From: Chloroflexota bacterium
GTDB lineage: Bacteria; Chloroflexota; Anaerolineae; Aggregatilineales; Phototrophicaceae
Assembly (NCBI GenBank): GCA_009841405.1
Contig: VXLV01000105.1
Span: 1-40,893 of the forward strand
Direction of reading: 5' to 3'
Length of the DNA stretch: 40,893 nucleotides
This document shows positions 1-7,455 of the stretch, piece by piece. The translations under genes and the position numbers were made by a program. Numbering within the stretch: position 1 is the first letter of the stretch; each line of letters starts with the position of its first letter. Under the pieces are notes generated by a model. It was given only the letters and a program-made list of their open reading frames with translations, was not told the origin of the DNA and made no database searches.

Positions 1-47
<47 letters not shown>

Positions 48-50
48 CCC

Positions 51-1004
51 CCCGCGCTTTCCCTGTTAGCTGCGTCAATCGTCGCGCTGGACCCGACCAG
101 CATCAAATACGCCGGCGTGCTGCAAGCGGAACCGCTGGCGAATCTCTTGCTGGCTTGCGCCTTCGTCAGCGCAATGGCGCAGAAGCGCGCCAAAGGGCCG
201 AAAACGATAGCGGGCCTGGGGCTGCTGACCGGCGGCTTGATCGCGCTCTCGGCGCTCGCAAGGCCGGCCGCCTACCTGCTCTGGATTCCAATGGCGCTCT
301 GGATTGCGATCGCCCGACCGCGCTGGCGACTGATTGCGGCTGCTACGCTAGCCCTCGCCGGGCTCCTGGGCGCGGGTCTATGGATCAACCACAATGCTAT
401 GACATACGGCCATCGGAGCTTTTCTACCATCGGCAACTACAATCTGCTCTACTACCGCGCCGCGTCGGTAATGCACCAGGCTACTGGCGAAGACATTACA
501 GATGTTTACGCAGAATTGGCGCGCCGCGTGGAGGCCGAAGCGGGAAATGACGCAACAGAAATCACCGCTATGCAACGACATACTCACTACGCTCGAACTA
601 CAGAACTACAAGCGGCAATGACCAAAACGGCCATAGAGATCATGCTGCGAAATCCCGTTCAGTACGTGGCTACATTGCCAGTAGGGCTATTGCGCGTATT
701 GCTTCAGGTGTCCGGCCCGCTGAATTGGATCGGGCTCCTGTGGAATGCTGTCCTGCTTGCTGCGGTAGGCGTCGGCCTCGGGAAACTGGCCCGTCAAAGT
801 CACTGGGCGGATATGGCGTTTCTGCTATTGCCCTGCGGCTATTTCATTGCCGGAACGCTACTGGTTCAAACATCCGGCATCGACACCCGCGCCCGCGTCA
901 TGGTTACGCCCCTGCTGGCGATCATGGCCGCGCAGGGCCTGATGTACCTGCTCAACCGGCGAAGAGCGGCGTCGGCGTCCCCTTCACCCCGGGGCGGTAG
1001 CTGA
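51..1004 (+). CDS. GT39-like polytopic membrane glycosyltransferase, C-terminal part
   Basis: The frame is open upstream of the first GTG (117), reading ...LSLLAASIVALDPTSIKYAG, so this is the 3' part of a longer gene cut by the window edge. The segment 'LDPTSIKYAGVLQAEPLANL' resembles the loop and helix of dolichyl-phosphate-mannose-type (GT39/PMT/ArnT) membrane glycosyltransferases, which move a sugar from a lipid carrier on the outer membrane face. About six hydrophobic helices follow, with an extracytoplasmic stretch between helices (NYNLLYYRAASVMHQATGED) typical of bacterial members. The N-terminal catalytic acidic motif is missing from the window, so activity cannot be judged. The last 53 bases overlap the convergent lactonase gene. 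Family assignment is moderate; the membrane topology is clear. Confidence 0.6.
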   Translation, partial: PALSLLAASIVALDPTSIKYAGVLQAEPLANLLLACAFVSAMAQKRAKGPKTIAGLGLLTGGLIALSALARPAAYLLWIPMALWIAIARPRWRLIAAATLALAGLLGAGLWINHNAMTYGHRSFSTIGNYNLLYYRAASVMHQATGEDITDVYAELARRVEAEAGNDATEITAMQRHTHYARTTELQAAMTKTAIEIMLRNPVQYVATLPVGLLRVLLQVSGPLNWIGLLWNAVLLAAVGVGLGKLARQSHWADMAFLLLPCGYFIAGTLLVQTSGIDTRARVMVTPLLAIMAAQGLMYLLNRRRAASASPSPRGGS

Positions 1005-1824
1005 AGAAGCTGCCCGCTAGCGGATACTTGGGCTTGTCGGCTTCGTCAATGCCGGTGCTGGCAGTCGTGATGTAGAGCGTGTCCAGCGCGGCGCCGGCGA
1101 ACGCACAGCTGGTGATATTGGGCACGGGCAGGGGCACGACCTGCAAGATTTCGCCGGCTGGCGAATACCGTGTGAGGCGCGCGCCGCCAAAATGCGCCAC
1201 CCAGAGGCAGTCCTCGCTGTCGACGGTCATGCCGTCCGGCACGCCCTCGTCGTCCTGCGTGAAGGCCGTGAAGACGCACTTGTTGCTAAGCTCGCCATCC
1301 GGCGCCATATCCAGGGCGTAAATCGTCCGCTTGATGCTGTCAGTGTGGTAGATGATGGAATTGTCGAGGTTAAAAGTCGGGCCATTGCAGATGATGTAAT
1401 CGCTGTCGCATTGCCGCAGGCTGAGGTCGGGATCCAGGCGATAAAGCGCGCCGGTTTCCTCGGCCTGGCCGATGTCCATTGTGCCGGCCCAGTAGCGTCC
1501 GCTGCTGTCGACCTTGCCGTCGTTGAAGCGATTGCCGGGCTGGTCGGCTTCCGGCAGAGCAATCGGCGAAGCGGAGAGCACATCAAAATTGATGAAGGCG
1601 TAACCGTCTTTGATCGTGCCGATAAATCCGCCGTCTTGGCGCGGCGACAAACTCGTCACCTCAAAGTCGAAGGTCCAGGTCGTCTTGCCGCCATCGGCCA
1701 GCGCGTAGCGGTGGACCTTGTTGCTGAAGATATCGACCCAGTAGACCGCGTTCTCGGCCTCGACCCAGAGGGGGCCCTCTCCCAGGATCGCCGGAATCTC
1801 CCATACCAGTTGCACGTCGCTCAT
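952..1824 (-). CDS. SMP-30/gluconolactonase/LRE family lactonase
   Basis: This 290-residue protein is a complete SMP-30-type six-bladed beta-propeller. These are metal-dependent lactonases that hydrolyse aldonolactones such as gluconolactone or arabinonolactone. Family landmarks are all present: LGEGPLW with metal ligand Glu16, GNRFNDGKVDSSGRYWAGTM, the CNGPTFNLDNSIIYHTDS strand, and GVPDGMTVDSEDCLWVAHFG with the metal-binding Asp. No signal peptide is seen, so it is probably cytoplasmic. It lies downstream of the sugar-acid dehydratase gene on the same strand, with a paired palindromic repeat in the 127-base gap, so the two may act in one sugar-oxidation pathway. Its 3' end overlaps the convergent membrane protein gene by 53 bases. 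The exact lactone cannot be read from sequence. Confidence 0.88.
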   Translation of the reverse strand: MSDVQLVWEIPAILGEGPLWVEAENAVYWVDIFSNKVHRYALADGGKTTWTFDFEVTSLSPRQDGGFIGTIKDGYAFINFDVLSASPIALPEADQPGNRFNDGKVDSSGRYWAGTMDIGQAEETGALYRLDPDLSLRQCDSDYIICNGPTFNLDNSIIYHTDSIKRTIYALDMAPDGELSNKCVFTAFTQDDEGVPDGMTVDSEDCLWVAHFGGARLTRYSPAGEILQVVPLPVPNITSCAFAGAALDTLYITTASTGIDEADKPKYPLAGSFFSYRPGVKGTPTPLFAG

Positions 1825-1855
1825 ATTCGCCTTCCTATCACTAACGGGGGTGTTT

Positions 1856-1926
1856 GTAGGGGCGACATATTATGTCGCCCGTCTCCGGCTGGGAAGCTCG
1901 CGGGCGACCTGACAGGTCGCCCCCAC
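1856..1926. repeat. Paired GGGCGAC palindromes (copy 1)
   Basis: Two 21-base palindromes lie here: 1860-1880 with inner stem ACATA/TATGT and 1902-1922 with inner stem ACCTG/CAGGT, each a perfect 10-base stem around one central base. The left end reads GTAGGGGCGAC and the right end GTCGCCCCCAC, so the pair is also an inverted repeat as a whole. It fills the gap between the lactonase start and the dehydratase stop. Confidence 0.85.
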
Positions 1927-1951
1927 AATGTTCTCGATCATCCAGTTTATT

Positions 1952-3085
1952 CTACCAATTCGTGAACGAGCCGTCCGCCCGGCGCAGATGCATCCGCTCG
2001 CCCAGGCTGTAGGGATACTTGCCCATCGCCTCGGCGTTGAATTCGATGCCCAGGCCCGGCGCCGTCGGCGGCAGCAGGTAGCCGTCCTTCCATTCCGGCT
2101 GGTTCAGCACCAGATCGGGCAGGCTTTCGCCCGGGCGTTTCGGCAGTTCTTGCACAGCGCAGTTTGGCGTCGACAAGCACAGATGCAGGAAGGCCGATCC
2201 GGCGACCGGCCCGATAGGATTATGCACGGCCAGATCGATATAATGCGTCTCGCAGGTCGCGGCGATCTTTTTGGCTTCGGTGAGCCCGCCGCAAATACAC
2301 AGGTCAACCCGGGCGTAGTCAATGAGCTCCTCTTCGATGATCTGGCGGAACTCCCACTTGGAACTGTATTGCTCGCCGGCGGCCAGCGGCACAGTCGTGC
2401 GCGTGCGCAGATTGCGATAGGATTGCGCGTTCTCAACGCGCAGCGGATCTTCGATGAAGTAGGGGCGGTACTGTTCAACTTCCTGGCAGAGCCAAAGCGA
2501 GTCCGCCATATTCAGGCGCGTATGCACATCCAGCGCCAGCTTCACCTCGTCGCCCAGCGCCAGCCGCAGCGCCTCGAACTCCCTAATCGCCAGGCGCACG
2601 GCCGCGTCGGGTTCCAGTATCTCGCTCTGCTGATGCGCCAGGCCCCAGCGCAGCATCTTCCAGCCCTCGGCTACCGACCGCTGGCAGCACGCGACCAGCT
2701 CCTCGACCGTTTCGCCGCTGTTGTGATTGTAAGTCAGCACGCGGTCGCGGACGCGTCCGCCCAGCAAGTCATACACGGGCACGCCCAGCGCCTTGCCTTT
2801 GATATCCCAGAGCGCGATATCGACGGCGGCGATGGCCGAAGTCAGTATGCGCTGCGCCGGGAAGAAGCCGCCGCGGAAGAGCAGCTGCCAGATATGCTCC
2901 GTGCGGAAGGGGTCTTGCCCGATGAGCAGGGGTTTGAAGTGCTCGATGGCGCCTTGCACGGCGAGTTCGCGCCCGGTGATGCCGGATTCGCCGATGCCGC
3001 TGATGCCTTCGTCGGTTTCGACGACGACGAAGCAGAATGTGCGCCATTCCCGCGCGAGATAGACTTTGACGTCCGTGATCTTCAC
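1952..3085 (-). CDS. Enolase-superfamily sugar-acid dehydratase (mandelate racemase/muconate lactonizing type)
   Basis: The 377-residue product has the enolase-superfamily layout: an N-terminal capping domain, then a TIM barrel with metal ligands Asp186 (LDVHTRLN), Glu212 (FIEDPL) and Glu238 (AAGEQ). His188 and His288 (VHNPIGPV) match the acid/base residues of the D-galactonate/D-mannonate dehydratase-like group, which turn a sugar acid into a 2-keto-3-deoxy acid. I chose the GTG at 3085 because a GGAGG lies just upstream; a longer frame to 3163 would add an unlike 26-residue tail. A promoter-like pair precedes it (3123-3151). It is followed by the lactonase and preceded by the ABC importer, suggesting uptake and oxidation of sugars or sugar acids. 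Substrate is unresolved. Confidence 0.88.
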   Translation of the reverse strand: MKITDVKVYLAREWRTFCFVVVETDEGISGIGESGITGRELAVQGAIEHFKPLLIGQDPFRTEHIWQLLFRGGFFPAQRILTSAIAAVDIALWDIKGKALGVPVYDLLGGRVRDRVLTYNHNSGETVEELVACCQRSVAEGWKMLRWGLAHQQSEILEPDAAVRLAIREFEALRLALGDEVKLALDVHTRLNMADSLWLCQEVEQYRPYFIEDPLRVENAQSYRNLRTRTTVPLAAGEQYSSKWEFRQIIEEELIDYARVDLCICGGLTEAKKIAATCETHYIDLAVHNPIGPVAGSAFLHLCLSTPNCAVQELPKRPGESLPDLVLNQPEWKDGYLLPPTAPGLGIEFNAEAMGKYPYSLGERMHLRRADGSFTNW

Positions 3086-3122
3086 ATCGCCTCCATGCTT
3101 CTCTGGATACGTAGAACGCTTA

Positions 3123-3151
3123 TTTTTACCACTGCCGCTCGCGAGTATCAA
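3123..3151 (-). promoter_or_regulatory. Promoter for the sugar-acid dehydratase gene
   Basis: On the minus strand a -35 box TTGATA (3146-3151) and a -10 box TAAAAA (3123-3128) are separated by 17 bases. The predicted start would be about 30 bases before the GTG. The spacer contains the palindrome CTCGCGAG (3138-3145), which could be an operator, but this is only inference. Confidence 0.45.
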
Positions 3152-3209
3152 CTTGGGCCACACAAGACAGTGGACGCTGCCCGACCGCTCGCCTCAAGTT
3201 GGAGGCGAT

Positions 3210-3283
3210 GTAGGGGCGACCAATCTGGTCGCCCGTCGGTGTAGTAGGTTGCGTATGCGGGCGACTTGATAAGTCGCCCCTAC
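3210..3283. repeat. Paired GGGCGAC palindromes (copy 2)
   Basis: The left palindrome is at 3214-3234 (inner stem ACCA/TGGT) and the right at 3259-3279 (inner stem ACTT/AAGT). The outer ends read GTAGGGGCGAC and GTCGCCCCTAC. The pair lies between the ABC importer operon and the dehydratase promoter. The rest of the gap, 3284-3367, holds no feature I can support. Confidence 0.85.
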
Positions 3284-3367
3284 GGTATTCGGCATGATTG
3301 TGTAAGGAGTTTTGGGGTTCACGACAAATGGCGCACTAGGAACGCTGCAGTTGCAGGACAGCCGACG

Positions 3368-4375
3368 TTAAGCCACAGGCACGCCTTCTTCGTAGAGGTA
3401 GCAGCGCACCCAGCGCTCATCCTCGAGTCGCGTCGGCCCGGGCATCGCCTCGTGACAGACGTCCATGACGTGCTTGCAGCGCGGCGCGAACGGGCAGCCA
3501 CTGCCCAGGTCCGTCAAATCGGGGATTTCGCCCTGGACATCGGCATCCTCGGTTTTCAGCCCGCGCGAGGGATCGGGCACCGCCGCCAGCAGCATCTGCG
3601 TGTAGGGGTGCTTGGGGTTGGAGATAAGCTCTTCGGACGTGGCCTGCTCAACGATGTAGCCGGCGTACATCACCAGGATTTCGTCAGAAAAGTAGCGCGC
3701 GCTGGCGAGGTCGTGCGTCACGTAGAGAAAGCCGATGCCCTGCTTTTCGCGGAGGTCGGCCATCAAATTCAAGATTCCCAGCCGGATTGACACGTCCAGC
3801 ATAGACACCGGCTCATCGGCCAGGATGACTTCCGGCTCGGCCGCCAGCGCGCGGGCGATCGCGATCCGCTGTCGCTGGCCGCCGCTGAGTTGGTGCGGGT
3901 ATTTCTCGATGAATTCGTCGGCCGGCGTCAATGAGACCAACTCGAAGAGTTCGATCAGCTTCTGGCGCAATGCCCCCCGGCCGCGCGCCTTGTCGTAGAT
4001 TTTCAGCGGGCGATGCACGGCGTGGCTGGCGCGATGCACCGGGTTCAGCGAGCTAAAAGGGTCCTGGAAGACCATCTGCACCTTTGAGCGATAATCCAGC
4101 AGGGCGCGCCGCCCGCGCTGCTCCAGCACATTTTCGCCTTCGTAGAGGATATCGCCTTCGGTTGGATCGTAGAGCCGCGCCAACATGCGCACAATGGTGC
4201 TTTTGCCGCTGCCGCTCTCGCCGACCAGCGCCACCACATGACCGCGATAGAGCTTGAAGCTGGCGCCCTGGACCGCCTTGACCGTGCCGCCCGTGAATGC
4301 GCCGCCGGTATGGAATTCCTTGCTGAGATTCCGCGCCTCTAGGATGGGCTGCTTGTCGTTTCCGCTCGGGTTCAT
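3368..4375 (-). CDS. Oligopeptide/oligosaccharide ABC importer, ATP-binding subunit (DppF/OppF type)
   Basis: This is the second ATPase of a five-gene Dpp/Opp-class importer. Visible motifs in order are Walker A GESGSGKST, the Q-loop MVFQDPFSSLNP, the signature LSGGQRQRIAIARAL, Walker B VILADEPVSMLD, the switch His in YVTHDL, and the C-terminal oligopeptide-type domain with the Cys-rich GCPFAPRCKHVMDVC. That Cys pattern is seen in many Dpp-type ATPases and may bind an iron-sulphur cluster. I start it at the ATG at 4375 with GGAGG eight bases upstream. This start overlaps the previous gene's stop in an ATGA arrangement, so the two ATPases are translationally coupled. A longer frame to 4462 would lie inside the upstream gene. 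It is the last gene of the operon. The transported substrate may be an oligosaccharide rather than a peptide, judging by neighbours. Confidence 0.92.
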   Translation of the reverse strand: MNPSGNDKQPILEARNLSKEFHTGGAFTGGTVKAVQGASFKLYRGHVVALVGESGSGKSTIVRMLARLYDPTEGDILYEGENVLEQRGRRALLDYRSKVQMVFQDPFSSLNPVHRASHAVHRPLKIYDKARGRGALRQKLIELFELVSLTPADEFIEKYPHQLSGGQRQRIAIARALAAEPEVILADEPVSMLDVSIRLGILNLMADLREKQGIGFLYVTHDLASARYFSDEILVMYAGYIVEQATSEELISNPKHPYTQMLLAAVPDPSRGLKTEDADVQGEIPDLTDLGSGCPFAPRCKHVMDVCHEAMPGPTRLEDERWVRCYLYEEGVPVA

Positions 4376-5364
4376 GAAACGACCTCCGCTTCTTTGATGA
4401 GGTGGCAGGCGACATCGCGCTCCCCGCCGATGCGAATCAAGGGCGGAATAAGCTTGTCGCATTCGCCGTCGATGGCCAATTCACAGCGCGGGTGAAAGCG
4501 GCAGCCGGCGGGCGGGTCGATCAGATCGGGCGGCGCGCCGGGGATGCCCAGCAATTCGCGGCGCGGGCCATGCACCGTCGGGAACGAATTCATCAGCCGG
4601 TCGGTATAGGGATGTTTGGGATCGGCGAAGATCTCCAGCGACGGCCCCGCTTCGACCAGCTTGCCGGCGTACATGATGCCGATGCGGTCGGAAATCTCCA
4701 CCAGCAGCGAGAGATCGTGCGTGATGAAGAGTATCGAGAAGCCGAATTGGTCGCGCAAGTCCTTGATCTCTTGCAGGATCTGCTTTTGCACGACGACATC
4801 GAGGGCGGTCGTCGGCTCGTCCATGATGATCAGCTCGGGATTAAGGGCGAGCGCGATGGCGATGACCGCGCGCTGGCGCATGCCGCCGCTCAGTTGATGC
4901 GGGTAGCTGTCGACCCGCTGAACGTCGATGCCCACGGTGCGCAGCAGCTGCTTGGCGTGGCCCCGCGCCTGCTCGTACGATATCGACTGATGCGCTTGCA
5001 TGGCGTCGATGATCTGGTTGCCGATGGTCAAAACCGGGTTCAGCGCGTTCATGGCGCTCTGGAATACGATGGAGAGTTGATCCCAACGGAAATTGCGCAG
5101 TTGTTCCGGGCTCATCTGCAAGATGTCGATGTCGCGGAACAAGATGCGCCCGCCGGTGATGTACGCCGGCGGCTTGAGCAAGCGCGTAATCGCGTTGGCG
5201 ACGGTGGTCTTGCCGCAGCCGGATTCGCCCGCCAGGCCAAATACCTCGTTGGCGTACAAGTCGAAGCTGACGTTCTCCACGGCGCGCACGGCGCCGCGCA
5301 AGGTCCGGTATTCGACATTTAGTTCTTGAATCTGTATCAGCGGATCGTTCGCAGGCGCCTTCAT
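4372..5364 (-). CDS. Oligopeptide/oligosaccharide ABC importer, ATP-binding subunit (DppD/OppD type)
   Basis: The 330-residue protein carries Walker A GESGCGKTT, the Q-loop VFQSAMNALNPVL, the signature LSGGMRQRAVIAIAL, Walker B LIIMDEPTTALD, the switch His in FITHDL, and the C-terminal oligo/dipeptide domain with CRFHPRCELAIDGEC. It pairs with the ATPase encoded downstream to energise the two permeases. The ATG at 5364 follows GAAGGG by seven bases and lies 12 bases after the permease stop. Its TGA overlaps the next ATG. Length and domain order are normal for the family. Confidence 0.93.
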   Translation of the reverse strand: MKAPANDPLIQIQELNVEYRTLRGAVRAVENVSFDLYANEVFGLAGESGCGKTTVANAITRLLKPPAYITGGRILFRDIDILQMSPEQLRNFRWDQLSIVFQSAMNALNPVLTIGNQIIDAMQAHQSISYEQARGHAKQLLRTVGIDVQRVDSYPHQLSGGMRQRAVIAIALALNPELIIMDEPTTALDVVVQKQILQEIKDLRDQFGFSILFITHDLSLLVEISDRIGIMYAGKLVEAGPSLEIFADPKHPYTDRLMNSFPTVHGPRRELLGIPGAPPDLIDPPAGCRFHPRCELAIDGECDKLIPPLIRIGGERDVACHLIKEAEVVS

Positions 5365-5376
5365 GGCCGGGCCCTT

Positions 5377-6270
5377 CTAGCTGCTGGACAAGCGCGGATT
5401 GGTGATTTCGTCGATGCCGTAATTGATCAGGATTAGCGCCAGGCCGACCAGGGAAATGGCGATACCGGGCGGGATAAAGGTCCACCAGGCGCCCGTGAGC
5501 AGCGCCTGATTGTTCTGCGCCCAATAGAGGATCGTGCCCCAGGTGATATTGTTGGGATTGCCCAGCCCGATAAACGAAAGGCCGGCTTCGGCGAGGATCG
5601 CGTAGAGCACCGCGCCGATCCAACTGCTGACGACCAGCGATGTCATATTGGGCAGGATCTCGAAAGCGATGATGCGCCAAAGCGGCTCGCCACTGACGCG
5701 CGCGGCCTCGACGAATTCGGCATGGCGCAGCGCCAGGGTCTGCGAGCGCAGGACGCGCGCGCCGTATGCCCAGCCCGTGAGGCAGAGTACAAATATGATG
5801 GTATCGGGTCCGGGATTGTCGATAAGAGACGCAATAACAAGAATGAGCGGCAAACCCGGAATGACCAGAACGATATTGGTGATGAGCGAGAGCGATTCAT
5901 CGACAAAGCCGCCGACGAAACCGGCTGTCAAACCGACGGCGATAGCGATGATCATGACGATAGTGCCCGTGACAAAGCCGACGCGCAATGTTGTTCCCGT
6001 TCCATGCACCATCTGCGAAAAGACATCTTGCCCTTGCCGCGTGGTGCCAAGCACGTACTTTTGCGACGGTGGATCGTGCGGACGACCGACCATCCGCTGG
6101 GGATCGACCGGCGCAAGTGCCGAAGCCAGCATGGCGACAGCGAAGAAAAAGACCAGGATCAATATGCCGACCAGCGACTTCTTGTTTTTCAATACCGAAC
6201 GCGCCCAGCCTGGCAGCCGCACCCAGAGCCGGAAGGGTAGACTTGAAGGCAATGCGCTGATCTCGGCCAT
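5377..6270 (-). CDS. ABC importer permease (DppC/OppC type)
   Basis: A 297-residue inner-membrane permease of the oligopeptide class. It has an N-terminal cytoplasmic stretch, one helix (KKSLVGILILVFFFAVAML), a periplasmic loop with the typical GRPHDPPSQKYVLGTTRQGQD segment split over the loop, and then five helices. The coupling-helix motif is EFVEAARVSGEPLWRIIAFE, which contacts the ATPase. I prefer the ATG at 6270, because the GAGG lies nine bases before it but directly abuts the ATG at 6279. It follows the partner permease by 18 bases and precedes dppD by 12. Substrate choice is set mainly by the binding protein. Confidence 0.92.
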   Translation of the reverse strand: MAEISALPSSLPFRLWVRLPGWARSVLKNKKSLVGILILVFFFAVAMLASALAPVDPQRMVGRPHDPPSQKYVLGTTRQGQDVFSQMVHGTGTTLRVGFVTGTIVMIIAIAVGLTAGFVGGFVDESLSLITNIVLVIPGLPLILVIASLIDNPGPDTIIFVLCLTGWAYGARVLRSQTLALRHAEFVEAARVSGEPLWRIIAFEILPNMTSLVVSSWIGAVLYAILAEAGLSFIGLGNPNNITWGTILYWAQNNQALLTGAWWTFIPPGIAISLVGLALILINYGIDEITNPRLSSS

Positions 6271-6288
6271 AGTGCCCATCCTCGGTGG

Positions 6289-7359
6289 CTAGCGGGCGCG
6301 CGGGTCCAGCAAGACGTAGCTGACGTCGACGAGGAAGTTCGCCAAAAGCACGACTGCGGTGATCATCAGAAAGACGCCTTGCATCACGGGATAGTCGCGC
6401 GCGTTGATCGCGAGCAAGAGCGTATAGCCCATGCCGGGATAGGAGAAAACAATCTCGACCAAAATGGAGCCGCCGACGAGAAAGCCGAATGACATGGCAA
6501 AGGCGGTCAAGCTGGGCAGGACGGCATTACGCGCGGCGTACAGCAGCATAATCCGCCGTTCGGTCAGTCCTTTCGCCTCCGCCATGACAATGTAATCTTG
6601 CGAAAGCACGCCGATCATATTGTTGCGCATGCCTAATAGCGGCCCGCCCAGCGAGGTAATCACGATCGTGATCAGCGGCAGCAGCATGTGATAAACGACG
6701 CTCCAAAGATACTCGGGCGACGACCAGTCCTGGCTGATGCCGGTGTCGTAGGCGTGGCTGGTGGGGAAAATGTCATACTGGAAGCCCAGGACATAAACGG
6801 CGAGCAGGGCGATGAAGAAATAGGGGAATGCGCCTAGAACGCTGGCGATGGGCAGCAGGGTCGTATCAATGCGATTGCCGCGCCGCCACGCCGCAATCAC
6901 GCCCAGCAGCGTCCCGATCACGTAGGACATGACCGAGGCGATGCCCATCAGCATCAGCGTCCAGCGCAGGCTATTGAAGATGACCTGCGTGACCGGAATC
7001 GGGAATCCCATAATGGAGGGACCGAAATCCAGCGTTACGATGCTGCGCAGATATAGGAGATATTGTTCCAGCAATGGCCCTTCAACGAAGCCGAACTGCG
7101 CTTTGATCGCCTCGAATGCGCGCGGATCAAGCCGGCCTTGAAAGCGCGCGAAAAGCAACTGCACCGGGTCGCCGGGCATCAGCCGCGGGATGAGGAAGTT
7201 GAGCGTGATCGCAGCGAATGCGGCGACCAAATAGAAGACGAAGCGCCGCCGCAAGAATCGGGAGTTGACTATTGCGTAGACGCTGTCCAGCGCTTTCGTG
7301 AAGAAAGTCGGGTCGTCAGACGGCTTGTTTGCCGCGGGCTTGGCGATTGCCCTTGTCAT
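6289..7359 (-). CDS. ABC importer permease (DppB/OppB type)
   Basis: A 356-residue permease with an N-terminal extension of about 35 residues, a first helix near residues 40-60, the family segment LNFLIPRLMPGDPVQLLFAR, a long periplasmic loop, and five further helices. The EAA-like coupling segment is DYIVMAEAKGLTERRIMLLY. It forms a heterodimer with the permease encoded next. It starts 96 bases after the binding-protein stop; that gap holds a long stem-loop (7394-7435). Confidence 0.92.
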   Translation of the reverse strand: MTRAIAKPAANKPSDDPTFFTKALDSVYAIVNSRFLRRRFVFYLVAAFAAITLNFLIPRLMPGDPVQLLFARFQGRLDPRAFEAIKAQFGFVEGPLLEQYLLYLRSIVTLDFGPSIMGFPIPVTQVIFNSLRWTLMLMGIASVMSYVIGTLLGVIAAWRRGNRIDTTLLPIASVLGAFPYFFIALLAVYVLGFQYDIFPTSHAYDTGISQDWSSPEYLWSVVYHMLLPLITIVITSLGGPLLGMRNNMIGVLSQDYIVMAEAKGLTERRIMLLYAARNAVLPSLTAFAMSFGFLVGGSILVEIVFSYPGMGYTLLLAINARDYPVMQGVFLMITAVVLLANFLVDVSYVLLDPRAR

Positions 7360-7393
7360 AAGAACTGTCCTGAAACAAGAAGACGATATTGCG

Positions 7394-7435
7394 CTGATAG
7401 CCGGCGGAAACAGGGATGGTCCCGCCAGCTATCAG
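7394..7435 (-). other. Intercistronic stem-loop after the binding-protein gene
   Basis: CTGATAGC (7394-7401) pairs with GCTATCAG (7428-7435). After one C/A mismatch, GGCGG (7403-7407) pairs with CCGCC (7422-7426), leaving a 14-base loop. No T-run follows on the minus strand, so this is not a simple terminator. Its place between binding-protein and permease genes fits an mRNA-stabilising or attenuating hairpin that lets the binding protein be made in excess, as known for malE-malF in E. coli. The effect here is inferred. Confidence 0.65.
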
Positions 7436-7455
7436 AAGTATAGACGATATGCGAC

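Noticed and set aside
1928..3244. 438-codon open frame antisense to the sugar-acid dehydratase
   Set aside because: The minus-strand gene has full enolase motifs; the plus frame shows no family features and runs through repeats. Long antisense frames are expected at this GC.
1856..3283. GGGCGAC repeats as a CRISPR array
   Set aside because: They are palindromes in single or paired form with irregular spacing across the window and no regular unique spacers or cas genes.
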